A DNA stretch of 64,000 nt from Nocardiopsis sp. TSRI0078 (GTDB lineage Bacteria > Actinomycetota > Actinomycetes > Streptosporangiales > Streptosporangiaceae): positions 434,001-498,000 of the forward strand of contig NZ_LWLB01000001.1 of the NCBI RefSeq assembly GCF_001905145.1. Direction: 5' to 3'. Each line of letters opens with the position of its first letter. Within the stretch, counting starts at the first letter, position 1. The notes beneath the pieces were generated by a model. It was not told where the DNA came from. It ran no database searches and saw only the letters and a list, made by a program, of their open reading frames with translations. Positions 8,114 to 15,529 of the stretch are shown piece by piece. Made by a program: the position numbers and the translations under genes.

Positions 8114-8356
8114 CTAATCCTTCGAGCGGCAACCCGAACGCTTCTCGTCAGCTTCTTCCCAGGTGCGGTTCATCGCTCCCTTGAGGGCTTCCACCTGGTC
8201 AACGACGGGCGCCACTCCGAAGGAACGCAGCATCAGCATGGCGGCCTGCTCCGGCTTCGGGTCGTCCTGCGCAACCGGCTGAAGGCCCTCGCTCTCCAGG
8301 AGTTCCCGCACCTGCCGCACGAGCTTGTTGCGGTCGTAGCTCTGATACATGCTCAC
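8114..8356 (-). CDS. 80-aa protein of the gntR-purC cargo operon, unknown
   Basis: An 80-residue hydrophilic protein, MSMYQSYDRNKLVRQVRELL onward, with a predicted helical N-terminus and an end rich in Lys, Asp and Cys. Its ATG overlaps the purC stop (ATGA at 8353-8356), so translation is coupled to purC. I do not recognise the family. The coupling suggests a role linked to PurC or to whatever the operon controls. Confidence 0.6.
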   Translation of the reverse strand: MSMYQSYDRNKLVRQVRELLESEGLQPVAQDDPKPEQAAMLMLRSFGVAPVVDQVEALKGAMNRTWEEADEKRSGCRSKD

Positions 8357-9189
8357 GCCTCCCAGCGCTTGCCGGTGATCCGCTCGTAGACCTCGATGTA
8401 CCGGGCCCGGGTCGCCTCTACGATCTCATCCGGGATCTCAGGACCGGGAGGCGTACGGTCCCAGTCGGTGACCGTGCTGGACCAGTCCCGCACGAACTGC
8501 TTGTCGAACGCGTGCTGGGGCCTGCCCGGCTGCCAGTCGTCCGCAGGCCAAAACCGCGAGGAGTCGGAGGTCAGCACTTCGTCGGCGAGCACGAGAGTAC
8601 CGTCCGCCGCGCGGCCGAACTCCAGCTTGGTGTCAGCGATGATGATGCCGCGCTCAGCCGCGATCTCCGCGCCGCGCTTGTACACGTCCAGGGTCACCGT
8701 GCGCAGGCGGTCGGCGGTCTCCTGGCCGATCTCCTCGACAACGTCGGCGAAGGTGATGAACTCGTCGTGGCCCTCGGTCGCCTTGGTCGTGGGGGTGAAG
8801 ATCGGTTCGGGGAGCTTGGACGCCTCCACCAGGCCCTCGGGGAGCTGGATCCCCGAGACCGTGCCCTGCTTCTCGTACTCCTTGAGCCCCAGGCCCGCGA
8901 GGTAGCCGCGGGCGATCCACTCCACAGGAAGCATGCTGAGCTTCTGGCAGCGCACGGCACGCCCGGCCCACTCCTCCGGAACGTCGGTGGCGGAGATGAC
9001 GTGGTTGGGCACCACGTCGGCGAGCTGATCGAACCACCACAGCGAGAGCTGGGTCAGAACCTTGCCCTTGTCGGGGATGGGGGTGGGCAGCACGACGTCG
9101 TAGACGCTCACGCGGTCCGAGGCCACCAGGATGAGGTCGTCACCGTCGGCGTAGACGTCGCGCACCTTGCCCGAGTGCAGCAGTTCCAT
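8353..9189 (-). CDS. purC: SAICAR synthetase (PurC) on a mobile element
   Basis: A full-length 278-residue phosphoribosylaminoimidazole-succinocarboxamide synthase, which joins CAIR and aspartate using ATP in purine synthesis. The family motifs are intact: LLHSGKVRDVYADGDD, VASDRVSVYDVVLPTPIPDK, PVEWIARGYLAG, FTPTTKATEGHDE and DEVLTSDSSRFWPAD. ATG 9189 has a GTAGGAG site. It follows gntR by 7 bp and is coupled to the 80-aa gene. Being inside an integrative element and away from other pur genes is unusual; it is probably a second copy with a special role, but the rest of the genome is not visible. Confidence 0.93.
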   Translation of the reverse strand: MELLHSGKVRDVYADGDDLILVASDRVSVYDVVLPTPIPDKGKVLTQLSLWWFDQLADVVPNHVISATDVPEEWAGRAVRCQKLSMLPVEWIARGYLAGLGLKEYEKQGTVSGIQLPEGLVEASKLPEPIFTPTTKATEGHDEFITFADVVEEIGQETADRLRTVTLDVYKRGAEIAAERGIIIADTKLEFGRAADGTLVLADEVLTSDSSRFWPADDWQPGRPQHAFDKQFVRDWSSTVTDWDRTPPGPEIPDEIVEATRARYIEVYERITGKRWEA

Positions 9190-9196
9190 GTCGCTC

Positions 9197-9937
9197 CTAC
9201 CTGGAGATCTCGTAGTTGTAGGTGGCCCAGCGACGGGCCACGGAGACGGACTGGCCGAACTCGATCACGTCGCCTTCGGCGTTGAACACCCAGTTCTGCT
9301 TGCGCAGGACCGGGGAACCGAGCGGGATGCCCAGCGCTGCGGAGTCCTCCTCCGAGGCGATGTCGGCGCGGAGCTGGTCCTTGCCGGTGGCGGGTGTGAG
9401 GCCCGTCTTCTCCTGGACGTACTTCGGGGTGCCCTGGGGCAGCCGCTTCGCCTCCAGGAGCAGCGGTGCGCTTTCGGCCAGCTCTCCGTTGAACCAGGAC
9501 GTGCTGGCTGAGGAGGGCACGTCATCCCGGAGGGTGACCCGCTGACGCCGGATGACGTTCGTGCCTGCGGAAACGCCGAGGGCGTCCGCGACTTCCTCGG
9601 GTGCCGGCACCAGTTCGGCCGCGCGGATCTCGGCACGCTCGTTCGCCGCGTAGATCCGGCCTTCCAGGCTGCGGACCACACGGTCCTTGGCGCTGTCCGC
9701 CGCCTGGTCGCGGGTGACGATGCTGCCCTTGCCGGGTTCGCTGCGCACCAGGCCCTCAGCCTTGAGCGTCCCGACAACCTTGGTGGCGGTCGCCAGCGAG
9801 ATCTTCCACTTCGCGCTGATGGCGCGCACGGAGTCGATCTTCTGCCCGTCCTGGAGGACACCGGACTCGATCTCGGCCTTGATGTGCTTGACGACCTGCA
9901 TGTAGGGCGGGTCGGTGCGTTGGACCTGAGGCGACAC
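9197..9937 (-). CDS. GntR-family regulator (KorSA/HutC-like), element 2
   Basis: A 246-residue repressor. The N-terminal winged helix (PPYMQVVKHIKAEIESGV, then VRAISAKWKISLATATKVV) is followed by a UTRA-type effector domain. GTG 9937 was chosen because it follows GAAGGAG; the longer frame to 9982 would run through the candidate operator at 9969-9978. It heads the operon with purC and an 80-aa protein. GntR proteins of this type (KorSA in pSAM2) repress their own gene and element functions. The effector, perhaps a purine-pathway metabolite given its partner, is unknown. Confidence 0.85.
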   Translation of the reverse strand: MSPQVQRTDPPYMQVVKHIKAEIESGVLQDGQKIDSVRAISAKWKISLATATKVVGTLKAEGLVRSEPGKGSIVTRDQAADSAKDRVVRSLEGRIYAANERAEIRAAELVPAPEEVADALGVSAGTNVIRRQRVTLRDDVPSSASTSWFNGELAESAPLLLEAKRLPQGTPKYVQEKTGLTPATGKDQLRADIASEEDSAALGIPLGSPVLRKQNWVFNAEGDVIEFGQSVSVARRWATYNYEISR

Positions 9938-9965
9938 GTGTGGCTCCTTCGTGGTGAACACGATC

Positions 9966-9980
9966 AGTGTACTAGTACGC
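9966..9980 (-). promoter_or_regulatory. operator 1 over the gntR promoter
   Basis: The perfect palindrome GTACTAGTAC (9969-9978) lies within the 13-bp sequence TGTACTAGTACGC, repeated exactly at 10051-10063. It overlaps a minus-strand -10-like TACACT (9971 to 9966), about 30 bp from the gntR start. The alternating GT/TA/AC pattern is typical of HutC-type GntR operators, so autorepression is likely. Confidence 0.65.
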
Positions 9981-10050
9981 ATAGAGGTACAGGCATGTGA
10001 GCTAGGGCTCTACGACCTGCAACACGCTGCGGCCCAATGAATATGCCAAC

Positions 10051-10084
10051 TGTACTAGTACGCCAAACGCTCGCGTGCTATAAC
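10051..10084 (+). promoter_or_regulatory. operator 2 and rightward promoter
   Basis: A second exact copy of TGTACTAGTACGC (10051-10063) sits 17 bp before a plus-strand -10-like TATAAC (10079-10084). The regulator would cover the -35 region of a promoter reading into the transfer genes from 10510. Shared operators in both divergent promoters suggest one switch controls the cargo operon and the transfer operon. Confidence 0.55.
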
Positions 10085-10509
10085 AGTTGCACGGCCACAG
10101 GCCGCAGCCCGGAAGAGGACTCCGGTGACCAGGGCAGAGCCCTGTCCCATCGCGTGGAATCCCGGAGCGCACGAGCTTTGACAAGCCCTTGAGGCACATA
10201 GCGCGCACGCCCTGACCCCATCCCGAGCTCTCAAGGGACGGCGAAGGGAAGACGTGGCCACGGCACCCCGACAAGGGTGCGCCGCCCCAGCAAGAGCAGG
10301 GGCCGCATGGCATGGCCGCGCCGCACCCCAGGGGTGCCTGTCCGCCCCCGCCTCCCGACACAACAAGGGACACGCGGGGCCGGGCCGGGACCACCCGGGT
10401 CCACGAGAAGCCGCTAACGGCTCGAACCACTGATCAAGCAGAGACGAGCCCCGCCGGGATGCCGCCCGGCGGGGCTCTTACGCACCCGCTCACCTGCAAG
10501 GAGCAGCAC
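10085..10509 (+). other. long 5' leader or intergenic region
   Basis: No convincing gene. It appears to be the leader of the transfer operon and holds hairpins, notably AGCCG/CGGCT near 10411-10424 and the strong stem at 10447-10476, before the GGAG ribosome site of the first small gene. A hidden origin or regulatory RNA cannot be excluded. Confidence 0.5.
10447..10476 (+). terminator. strong hairpin in the transfer-operon leader
   Basis: A perfect 12-bp stem, AGCCCCGCCGGG (10447-10458) with its complement at 10465-10476, and a 6-nt loop. It ends 33 bp before the first start codon. There is no T-run beyond CTTA, so it may be an attenuator or a read-through barrier rather than a simple terminator. 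Confidence 0.5.
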
Positions 10510-10770
10510 ATGCGCACCACCATGATGCCGTCCCCGACGGTCCACGAATTCCACACCCCTCCCCCGGCGCTGTTCGAGGTCGCCCCCGCAGCCCTGGACG
10601 TTCTCGGCATCACCGACACCGAGGACCTGTTCGCCGTCGCACTGCCCGACGAGACCCCCGAGGAGGCCGCCGCCCGCAGGGCGGCCGCAGCCGACATCCT
10701 CGACGACCGTCTGACCGACATCGCCACCGAGGCCCTCGTCCACGACGTGGTCCAGAGGTGGTCCGTATGA
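10510..10770 (+). CDS. small AICE protein, unknown
   Basis: An 86-residue acidic, Ala-rich protein starting at ATG 10510 after AAGGAG. It begins MRTTMMPSPTVHEFHTPPPA and has a helical C-terminal half. It opens a chain of overlapping genes; its stop overlaps the next ATG (ATGA at 10767). No recognisable domain. Probably an accessory transfer or maintenance protein, by position only. Confidence 0.55.
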   Translation: MRTTMMPSPTVHEFHTPPPALFEVAPAALDVLGITDTEDLFAVALPDETPEEAAARRAAAADILDDRLTDIATEALVHDVVQRWSV

Positions 10771-10946
10771 CCCCCGACCTGCTGCCTGTCGTCATCGCGA
10801 CCGCCGGGGTGGTGCTCCTGCTCGTGCTGGGAGCCCTCCGGGTCGCCGCTGGCTACCGCAGGGTGCGCAACACCGTGCGCCGCTGGGGCCGCACCCGGCT
10901 GGTCCTCACCCACACCATCCGCCGCCGCAAGGGGGTTCGTCGCTGA
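10767..10946 (+). CDS. small single-pass membrane protein
   Basis: A 59-residue protein, ATG 10767, overlapping the previous stop. One hydrophobic helix (LLPVVIATAGVVLLLVLGAL, about residues 5-24) is followed by a strongly basic tail (RRVRNTVRRWGR and RRRKGVRR). This layout, an N-out helix with a positive cytoplasmic tail, is common among Spd-like AICE proteins. Its stop overlaps the next start. Confidence 0.6.
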   Translation: MTPDLLPVVIATAGVVLLLVLGALRVAAGYRRVRNTVRRWGRTRLVLTHTIRRRKGVRR

Positions 10947-11083
10947 TGGCCTCGCTGATCTCGCTGTTCGCCCTGTTCCTGACCGCTGCCCTGGTCTACC
11001 TGATCATCGGTAACCCGCTGATCGAGCGCAGGTCCGACCTCGAAACCCTCGTCCGCCTTTCCAAGCTGGAGGAGCACCGGTGA
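10946..11083 (+). CDS. 45-aa single-pass membrane protein
   Basis: A very short gene in a tight overlap chain: ATG 10946 shares its A with the previous stop, and its TGA (11081-11083) overlaps the GTG start of the SpdB-like gene. The product starts MASLISLFALFLTAALVYLI, a single hydrophobic helix, followed by a charged helix. Coupling on both sides supports translation. Function unknown, probably with the transfer membrane proteins. Confidence 0.55.
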   Translation: MASLISLFALFLTAALVYLIIGNPLIERRSDLETLVRLSKLEEHR

Positions 11084-12318
11084 AACTCCGACGCACCCCC
11101 AAGAACAAGCCGACCGAGGTCACCGACGTCGTGGCCGACCTCAAGGCCCGTACCCAGCAGGCCCAGTCCCTGGCCAGCGTTCCGCGTCAGGAACTGTTGG
11201 CCGATCCCCGGCTCAACCCCGCTACCCGCGCTCTGGCGGACCGGTTGGAGGCCGACCGGCTCCGTGCCCGGCTGGACTGGGAGCACCGCCGCTACCTGCG
11301 TTCGGAGCGCGAAGCCGACCGCCGCGCGGAGGAAGCGATTCGGGCCGCTGAGACTGTGGACCGTGCCCGCGCCGCGACCGATCCGGCCTACACCGTCCTG
11401 ACACTGGTTCGGAGCAGGGGCCGGTTCGCGGCCCTGTCCCTGGGAGCGTCCCTGGTGCTGTCGGTCGGGTCCGCGATGGGCCTGGAGGCCGCCGTCACCG
11501 CGCACTACCCCACCGCCCCAACCGGTATCGGCTACCTCGGAGAGGTCGCCCTGACCGGCATGTCGACGGCCGCGATCATCTGGGCGGGCCTGCTGGCCCG
11601 GTCGCAGGCGTTCCCGACCGGTGGCCGCCGCGCCGCGCTGATCGGGCTGATCGTGGTTCCGCTGCTCGTGAGCATCGTCGGGTCCACGATCGGCTCCGGC
11701 CCGGTCGGGGCCGTCGCCTCGCTGGGATCGGCCGCGTTCTCATGGTTCGCGTACCTGATCGCGGTCACATCCGCCGACGCCATCGGCCAGCTCGTGAAGC
11801 GCATGGGCACGACCACCACGGCCACCGAGGTCCCCGTCGACAACGAGGACCAGGAGCACGAGGAACCGACCACTCCACTGCCCCACCGCACCGCCGGAGA
11901 GGCTCTGGAGGTCGTCGGGGAGGAGCTCGCGGAGCAGGTCGACGACTACCTGCGCTCGCACGGGAGCCCGTCTGAGCGCTCGCACGGCGAGACCCGCTCG
12001 CACGGGACCGGCCCGGAGCGCTCGCACGGGGACGCCTCCCCTGCCGACGACGGGTCGGACGCCGAGTCGGCACAGGTCACCCCGTCTGAGCGCACGTCCG
12101 AGCGGGACCGCTCGCACGACGACGGGGAGTCGCCCGAGCGAGTGCTGACCGCGCAGGAGCGGCGCCGCCTGGAGGGCCTCCAGAACCGCCGCCGGGTCGC
12201 GAACTACCTCTACCGCCGTCCCGACGCTCACACGGCCGAGATCGCGACCGAACTGGGGTTGGGAGAGTCCACCGTCCGCCGGATCCGCAAGGAGCTGGAG
12301 AGCGGGGGCGAGCCGTGA
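11080..12318 (+). CDS. SpdB-like membrane protein with His-rich repeats and C-terminal HTH
   Basis: A 412-residue protein. A charged, helical N-terminus (1-105) precedes four hydrophobic segments at about 110-225, as in Streptomyces Spd proteins that help plasmids spread within the mycelium. A low-complexity stretch (about 290-345) repeats SERSHG/RSHG-type units, coded by near-identical 12-bp pieces. The last 50 residues (RRRVANYLYRRPDAHTAEIA, then ELGLGESTVRRI) form a winged helix. The combination suggests a membrane protein that can touch DNA, which is inference. GTG start coupled to the preceding gene. Confidence 0.72.
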   Translation: MKLRRTPKNKPTEVTDVVADLKARTQQAQSLASVPRQELLADPRLNPATRALADRLEADRLRARLDWEHRRYLRSEREADRRAEEAIRAAETVDRARAATDPAYTVLTLVRSRGRFAALSLGASLVLSVGSAMGLEAAVTAHYPTAPTGIGYLGEVALTGMSTAAIIWAGLLARSQAFPTGGRRAALIGLIVVPLLVSIVGSTIGSGPVGAVASLGSAAFSWFAYLIAVTSADAIGQLVKRMGTTTTATEVPVDNEDQEHEEPTTPLPHRTAGEALEVVGEELAEQVDDYLRSHGSPSERSHGETRSHGTGPERSHGDASPADDGSDAESAQVTPSERTSERDRSHDDGESPERVLTAQERRRLEGLQNRRRVANYLYRRPDAHTAEIATELGLGESTVRRIRKELESGGEP

Positions 12319-12602
12319 CCGTTCGCCACCGCCCGAAGGTACGCCGCTGGCGCGAGGAGACCAGTCAGGGAGAGGCCTGGTGCTACCAGGTCCGGTGCTC
12401 GTGCGGCGAGGAGTTCGACGAGCACTACACCAAGCGGCTCGCGGAGTCGGACAAGGCCCGTCACCTGATGGACGTGGCACCGCCCGTCTCCGAGCGGTGC
12501 CGCGACCCCAAGAAGCACCGGACGCAGAGCCACGACTACTGCCCGGTGTGCGCCAACCAGCTCTGCCTTCCCGGGTTCGAGGGCCTGGAGGCGACCGGAT
12601 GA
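12315..12602 (+). CDS. small Cys-rich (zinc-ribbon-like) protein
   Basis: A 95-residue protein starting with GTG overlapping the previous stop. Cysteines occur as CSCGEEF, later ERC and CPVCANQLC, with several His residues, a plausible zinc ribbon. The N-terminus is basic. Similar small Cys-rich proteins occur in AICE transfer operons, but no function is known to me. Its stop overlaps the next start. Confidence 0.6.
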   Translation: MTVRHRPKVRRWREETSQGEAWCYQVRCSCGEEFDEHYTKRLAESDKARHLMDVAPPVSERCRDPKKHRTQSHDYCPVCANQLCLPGFEGLEATG

Positions 12603-12856
12603 GCAGCACCGACTGGCGCACCCGCCTGCGGGCCGCCGCATCCCTGGCTGACCACCTGCTTTGCCATGCCGACTCCGTGGTGTCGGCATGGCTGGACATC
12701 CGCCCGATCCGCCACACCCTGGCCGACTGCGCTGGCTGGCTGGGGCGCACCTGGAGGGCGCACCTGTACCGCGCCCACGTGCGCCGCTACGGCCCCGGCC
12801 GAGGCGTGATCGCCGTCGTCATCAACCGCACGACCACGAAGGAGACCCGTGACTGA
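12599..12856 (+). CDS. small basic AICE protein, unknown
   Basis: An 85-residue basic protein, ATG 12599 in the overlap ATGA. It starts MSSTDWRTRLRAAASLADHL and contains WLDIRPIRHTLADCAGWLGR, an amphipathic rather than a clear membrane region. Its end overlaps the next gene by 8 bp. No domain recognised. Confidence 0.55.
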   Translation: MSSTDWRTRLRAAASLADHLLCHADSVVSAWLDIRPIRHTLADCAGWLGRTWRAHLYRAHVRRYGPGRGVIAVVINRTTTKETRD

Positions 12857-13229
12857 GTCCGCACCCACCGAGCGCTCCGAGCTGAAGCGCATCATGTCGG
12901 ACCTGGAGAGCATCGAGTTCGAGACCGGCTCGGACATCCGCCGCTACACCGAGACCACCCGCAAGCTCGCACGAGCCCTCGCGATGGAGCTGGAGTTCTC
13001 CGCACAGGAGCTGGAGGCCGCCCTGAAGGAGCTGCCGCCCGGGTCCGGGGAGTCGCGCATGGCCATGCGCCGCAAGGCCCGATCGGTGGCCAAGCACCTG
13101 CGCCGTTGCGCTGAGGCCCAGCGCGTCGTGGGCGTGGAGGCGGTGCGCACCTGGGCCAGCCTGCACAAGCACTTCGAGTACCTGGTCAAGCGCAAGAAGC
13201 GCAAGAAGGCCCTGGACCTGAGCGCCTGA
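12849..13229 (+). CDS. TraA-like plasmid transfer accessory protein
   Basis: A 126-residue, highly helical and charged protein. The pattern (DIRRYTETTRKLARALAMEL, later MRRKARSVAKHLRRCAEA) resembles the C-terminal part of proteins annotated TraA in Streptomyces elements, which lie beside traB. A Lys-rich tail (KRKKRKKALDLSA) could bind DNA or membrane. It starts at GTG 12849 and is followed by a hairpin before traB. The assignment rests on pattern memory. Confidence 0.5.
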   Translation: MTESAPTERSELKRIMSDLESIEFETGSDIRRYTETTRKLARALAMELEFSAQELEAALKELPPGSGESRMAMRRKARSVAKHLRRCAEAQRVVGVEAVRTWASLHKHFEYLVKRKKRKKALDLSA

Positions 13230-13242
13230 CACCACCACAACC

Positions 13243-13271
13243 GCGGGGGCCGCATCGCGTGCGGCCCCCGC
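13243..13271 (+). terminator. hairpin between the small-gene chain and traB
   Basis: A perfect 12-bp stem, GCGGGGGCCGCA (13243-13254), pairs with 13260-13271 around a 5-nt loop. There is no T-run, so it may lower rather than stop transcription into traB, whose ribosome site (GAAGGAGAG) follows at once. Confidence 0.55.
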
Positions 13272-13297
13272 CCACCACACGAGAAGGAGAGACACGG

Positions 13298-15310
13298 ATG
13301 GCTCGCAACGAGCTGGTGGTGCGCGACGGCAACCGGGAGACCCCGGTCCGGCGCGGCAACACGGCCATGGACTACGTCCGGCCCTGGATGGCCGCTCCCG
13401 CCCTGATCCCGGCCGGGTTCCTCACCCACTGGATGTGGGGCGACCTCGGTCTGGGCACCGGCCTGGCCGCCGCCGCCATCGCGGCGGCCGGCGGGGTGGT
13501 CACCTACGCCGCGCACCGACTGACCGCCGCGCGGACCTGGTACGCGCACCACATCTCCACCGCCATGACCGGCGGCGCCGGGGCCTGGCTGGCACTGGCC
13601 ACCGCGTTCGGTCCCGGACGGCCGCTGATGGACGCGCTCCTCATCGGAGGATCGGCCGCCGCCGCGATCGCGAACATCCACTTGTGGGCGCGCCACCAGG
13701 GCACCGGAGACGCCCGTGAGAAGGGCACCGGCCGCATCCTGCCGACCTTCGACGAAGTCGCCGCCAAGCTGCACCTGAAGAACGTACGGGCCAAGCTCAC
13801 CTCCGACACCGAGATGCAGCAGCGCCACCGGCTCACCCTGGACAACGGGACCACGGCCGAGGAACTCCAGTCGCGCGGCAAGGAGCTGGCCTCCGCCTAC
13901 GGGGTCGCTCCCGGCGCGATCCGCGTGATCGAGGACCAGGGCCGCGCCGACCGCGCAGAACTGGTCATCACCAAGAAGGACGTGATGGGCAAGCTCATCC
14001 CCTGGCCGGGGCTCAACCCGGCGCACGTGGGCACCTCGATCGCGGACCACCCGCTGGAGCTGGGTGTCTACGAGGACGGCGAGACCTTCACCAACCAGAT
14101 CACCAACCGGCACTCGCTCACGGTCGGCATGGCCGGTGCTGGGAAGAGCGTGTACGGCAAGGTCAAGATGGTGCAGGTCGCCGCCCGGTCCGACACCTTC
14201 ACCCTCGCGATCGACCTGGCCAAGGGCCGTCAGACCCTCGGTCCGATCGAAGGCGCGATCGGCTGGCCCGCCTACACCAAGAAGGCCGCGCGCGGGCAGC
14301 TCGACGCGGTCAAGCGCGCGATCAAGGCGCGCGCGAACCACCTCGCGGACGCCGGGCACGCCCAGTGGGTGCCCGGGTGCGGACTGACCTTCCTCTACCT
14401 GCTCGTGGAGGAGGCCGCCGAAGTCGTCGACTTCGACGAGATCGTGGAGATCGCGCGGGTCGCCCGGTTGGTCGGCATCCACCTGGAGCTGAGCCTCCAG
14501 CGCGCCACGTGGGGCAACCTCGACACCGACACCCGCGCCAACCTGGGTGACGGGCTGTGCTTCGGGGTCCGCGACTTCGCGGACGCCTCCTTCGTCCTGC
14601 CGGACTACGTGACCGACGCCGGGTGCGACCCGTCCCGCTGGCGCAAGTCCAGGCCGGGAGCGGTCTACGCCGCGATCGAGCACGTGGACGTGGACCGGCA
14701 CACGGTCGCGGCCAAGACCTACGGGCCGCCCTCGACCGACCCGGCCGAGGAGAACCGCGACCTCAAGGCCGCCGCCGACGCCCTGCCGGACCAGGACGCC
14801 AAGCTCGACGCCGTCACTCGCACCGCGTTCGGTGCCGAGTACGCCGAGTTCCTCGGGGGCCGCACCGGGACCGCCACGGCCGCCGCGCCGGTCCCGGCCA
14901 TGGCCGACACCGTGAACGACGTGGACGACGAAGAGCTGATCGTGGACGAGGACATCGAACCGGTCGTGCTCCAGACCCCGGACGACGACCCGGAGATCGA
15001 GGGCGACCTGGACACCGAGATCCCGCCCCTGGAGGAGGGGGAGGACTTCGCGCTCCCGACCCGCAAGAAGGGCACCAAGGCCAGCGCGGAGGAGGCCCGC
15101 GCCGCAGTTGAGGGCCTGCTGGAGGAATGGGGGCCGGGCAAGGAGTTCGGAGCCTTCGACCTGAAGACGGAACTGGCCGAGATGGGCGTGGAGCGCAAGC
15201 GGTCCTGGATCTACGGCCAGCTTCGCCGTCTGGAGGAGGAGGGCCGACTCCGCCACGAGGACTCCGGTGCCTGGACCGTGCTGGAGAGCCGCGAGATGGC
15301 GGGTGTCTGA
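13298..15310 (+). CDS. TraB-type FtsK/SpoIIIE DNA translocase, element 2
   Basis: A 670-residue DNA pump. ATG 13298 has a GAAGGAG site. N-terminal hydrophobic segments at about 28-110 anchor it in the membrane. The motor has Walker A GMAGAGKS at 277-284 and a Walker-B-like LTFLYLLVEEAAE region near 363-375. A long acidic linker (about 545-590) leads to a C-terminal winged helix (600-665: KEFGAFDLKTELAEMGVERK, ending in QLRRLEEEGRL). In Streptomyces TraB this last domain reads the clt repeats; a repeat cluster lies just downstream at 15326-15457. Confidence 0.88.
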   Translation: MARNELVVRDGNRETPVRRGNTAMDYVRPWMAAPALIPAGFLTHWMWGDLGLGTGLAAAAIAAAGGVVTYAAHRLTAARTWYAHHISTAMTGGAGAWLALATAFGPGRPLMDALLIGGSAAAAIANIHLWARHQGTGDAREKGTGRILPTFDEVAAKLHLKNVRAKLTSDTEMQQRHRLTLDNGTTAEELQSRGKELASAYGVAPGAIRVIEDQGRADRAELVITKKDVMGKLIPWPGLNPAHVGTSIADHPLELGVYEDGETFTNQITNRHSLTVGMAGAGKSVYGKVKMVQVAARSDTFTLAIDLAKGRQTLGPIEGAIGWPAYTKKAARGQLDAVKRAIKARANHLADAGHAQWVPGCGLTFLYLLVEEAAEVVDFDEIVEIARVARLVGIHLELSLQRATWGNLDTDTRANLGDGLCFGVRDFADASFVLPDYVTDAGCDPSRWRKSRPGAVYAAIEHVDVDRHTVAAKTYGPPSTDPAEENRDLKAAADALPDQDAKLDAVTRTAFGAEYAEFLGGRTGTATAAAPVPAMADTVNDVDDEELIVDEDIEPVVLQTPDDDPEIEGDLDTEIPPLEEGEDFALPTRKKGTKASAEEARAAVEGLLEEWGPGKEFGAFDLKTELAEMGVERKRSWIYGQLRRLEEEGRLRHEDSGAWTVLESREMAGV

Positions 15311-15325
15311 CGGTCTGGAGCTCCC

Positions 15326-15457
15326 GTCCAAGCCGAGTCCGGGCAGCCGTCCACACCCTGTCCAAACCGGGTGTCCAGACCCCGTCCAAACCGGTTTGGA
15401 CACCCTCTGACCTGTAACACCGCGCCGGGGCGTCCAACGCGCGCTCCGGCCTGTCCA
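15326..15457 (+). repeat. candidate transfer locus (clt): GTCCA repeat cluster
   Basis: Within 132 bp after traB there are seven GTCCA (15326, 15349, 15360, 15373, 15384, 15432, 15453) and one reversed copy, TGGAC (15397). GTCCAAACCGG occurs in two close variants, and GTCCAAACCGGTTTGGAC (15384-15401) is a perfect 18-bp palindrome. Short repeats beside traB, read by its winged helix, are the form of known clt loci. Repeat identity differs between plasmids, so this is a positional and pattern-based call. Confidence 0.6.
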
Positions 15458-15462
15458 ACACG

Positions 15463-15502
15463 AAGGCCCGCCCCTTGCCGACCAAGACCCGGGGCGGGCC
15501 TT
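15463..15502 (+). terminator. terminator after traB and the repeat cluster
   Basis: A perfect 12-bp stem, AAGGCCCGCCCC (15463-15474) with 15491-15502, and a 16-nt loop. The TTCTC after the stem is a weak T-rich tail. It ends 27 bp before the next gene. Confidence 0.6.
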
Positions 15503-15529
15503 CTCACTCCAGTGAGGAGCACTACCAGT

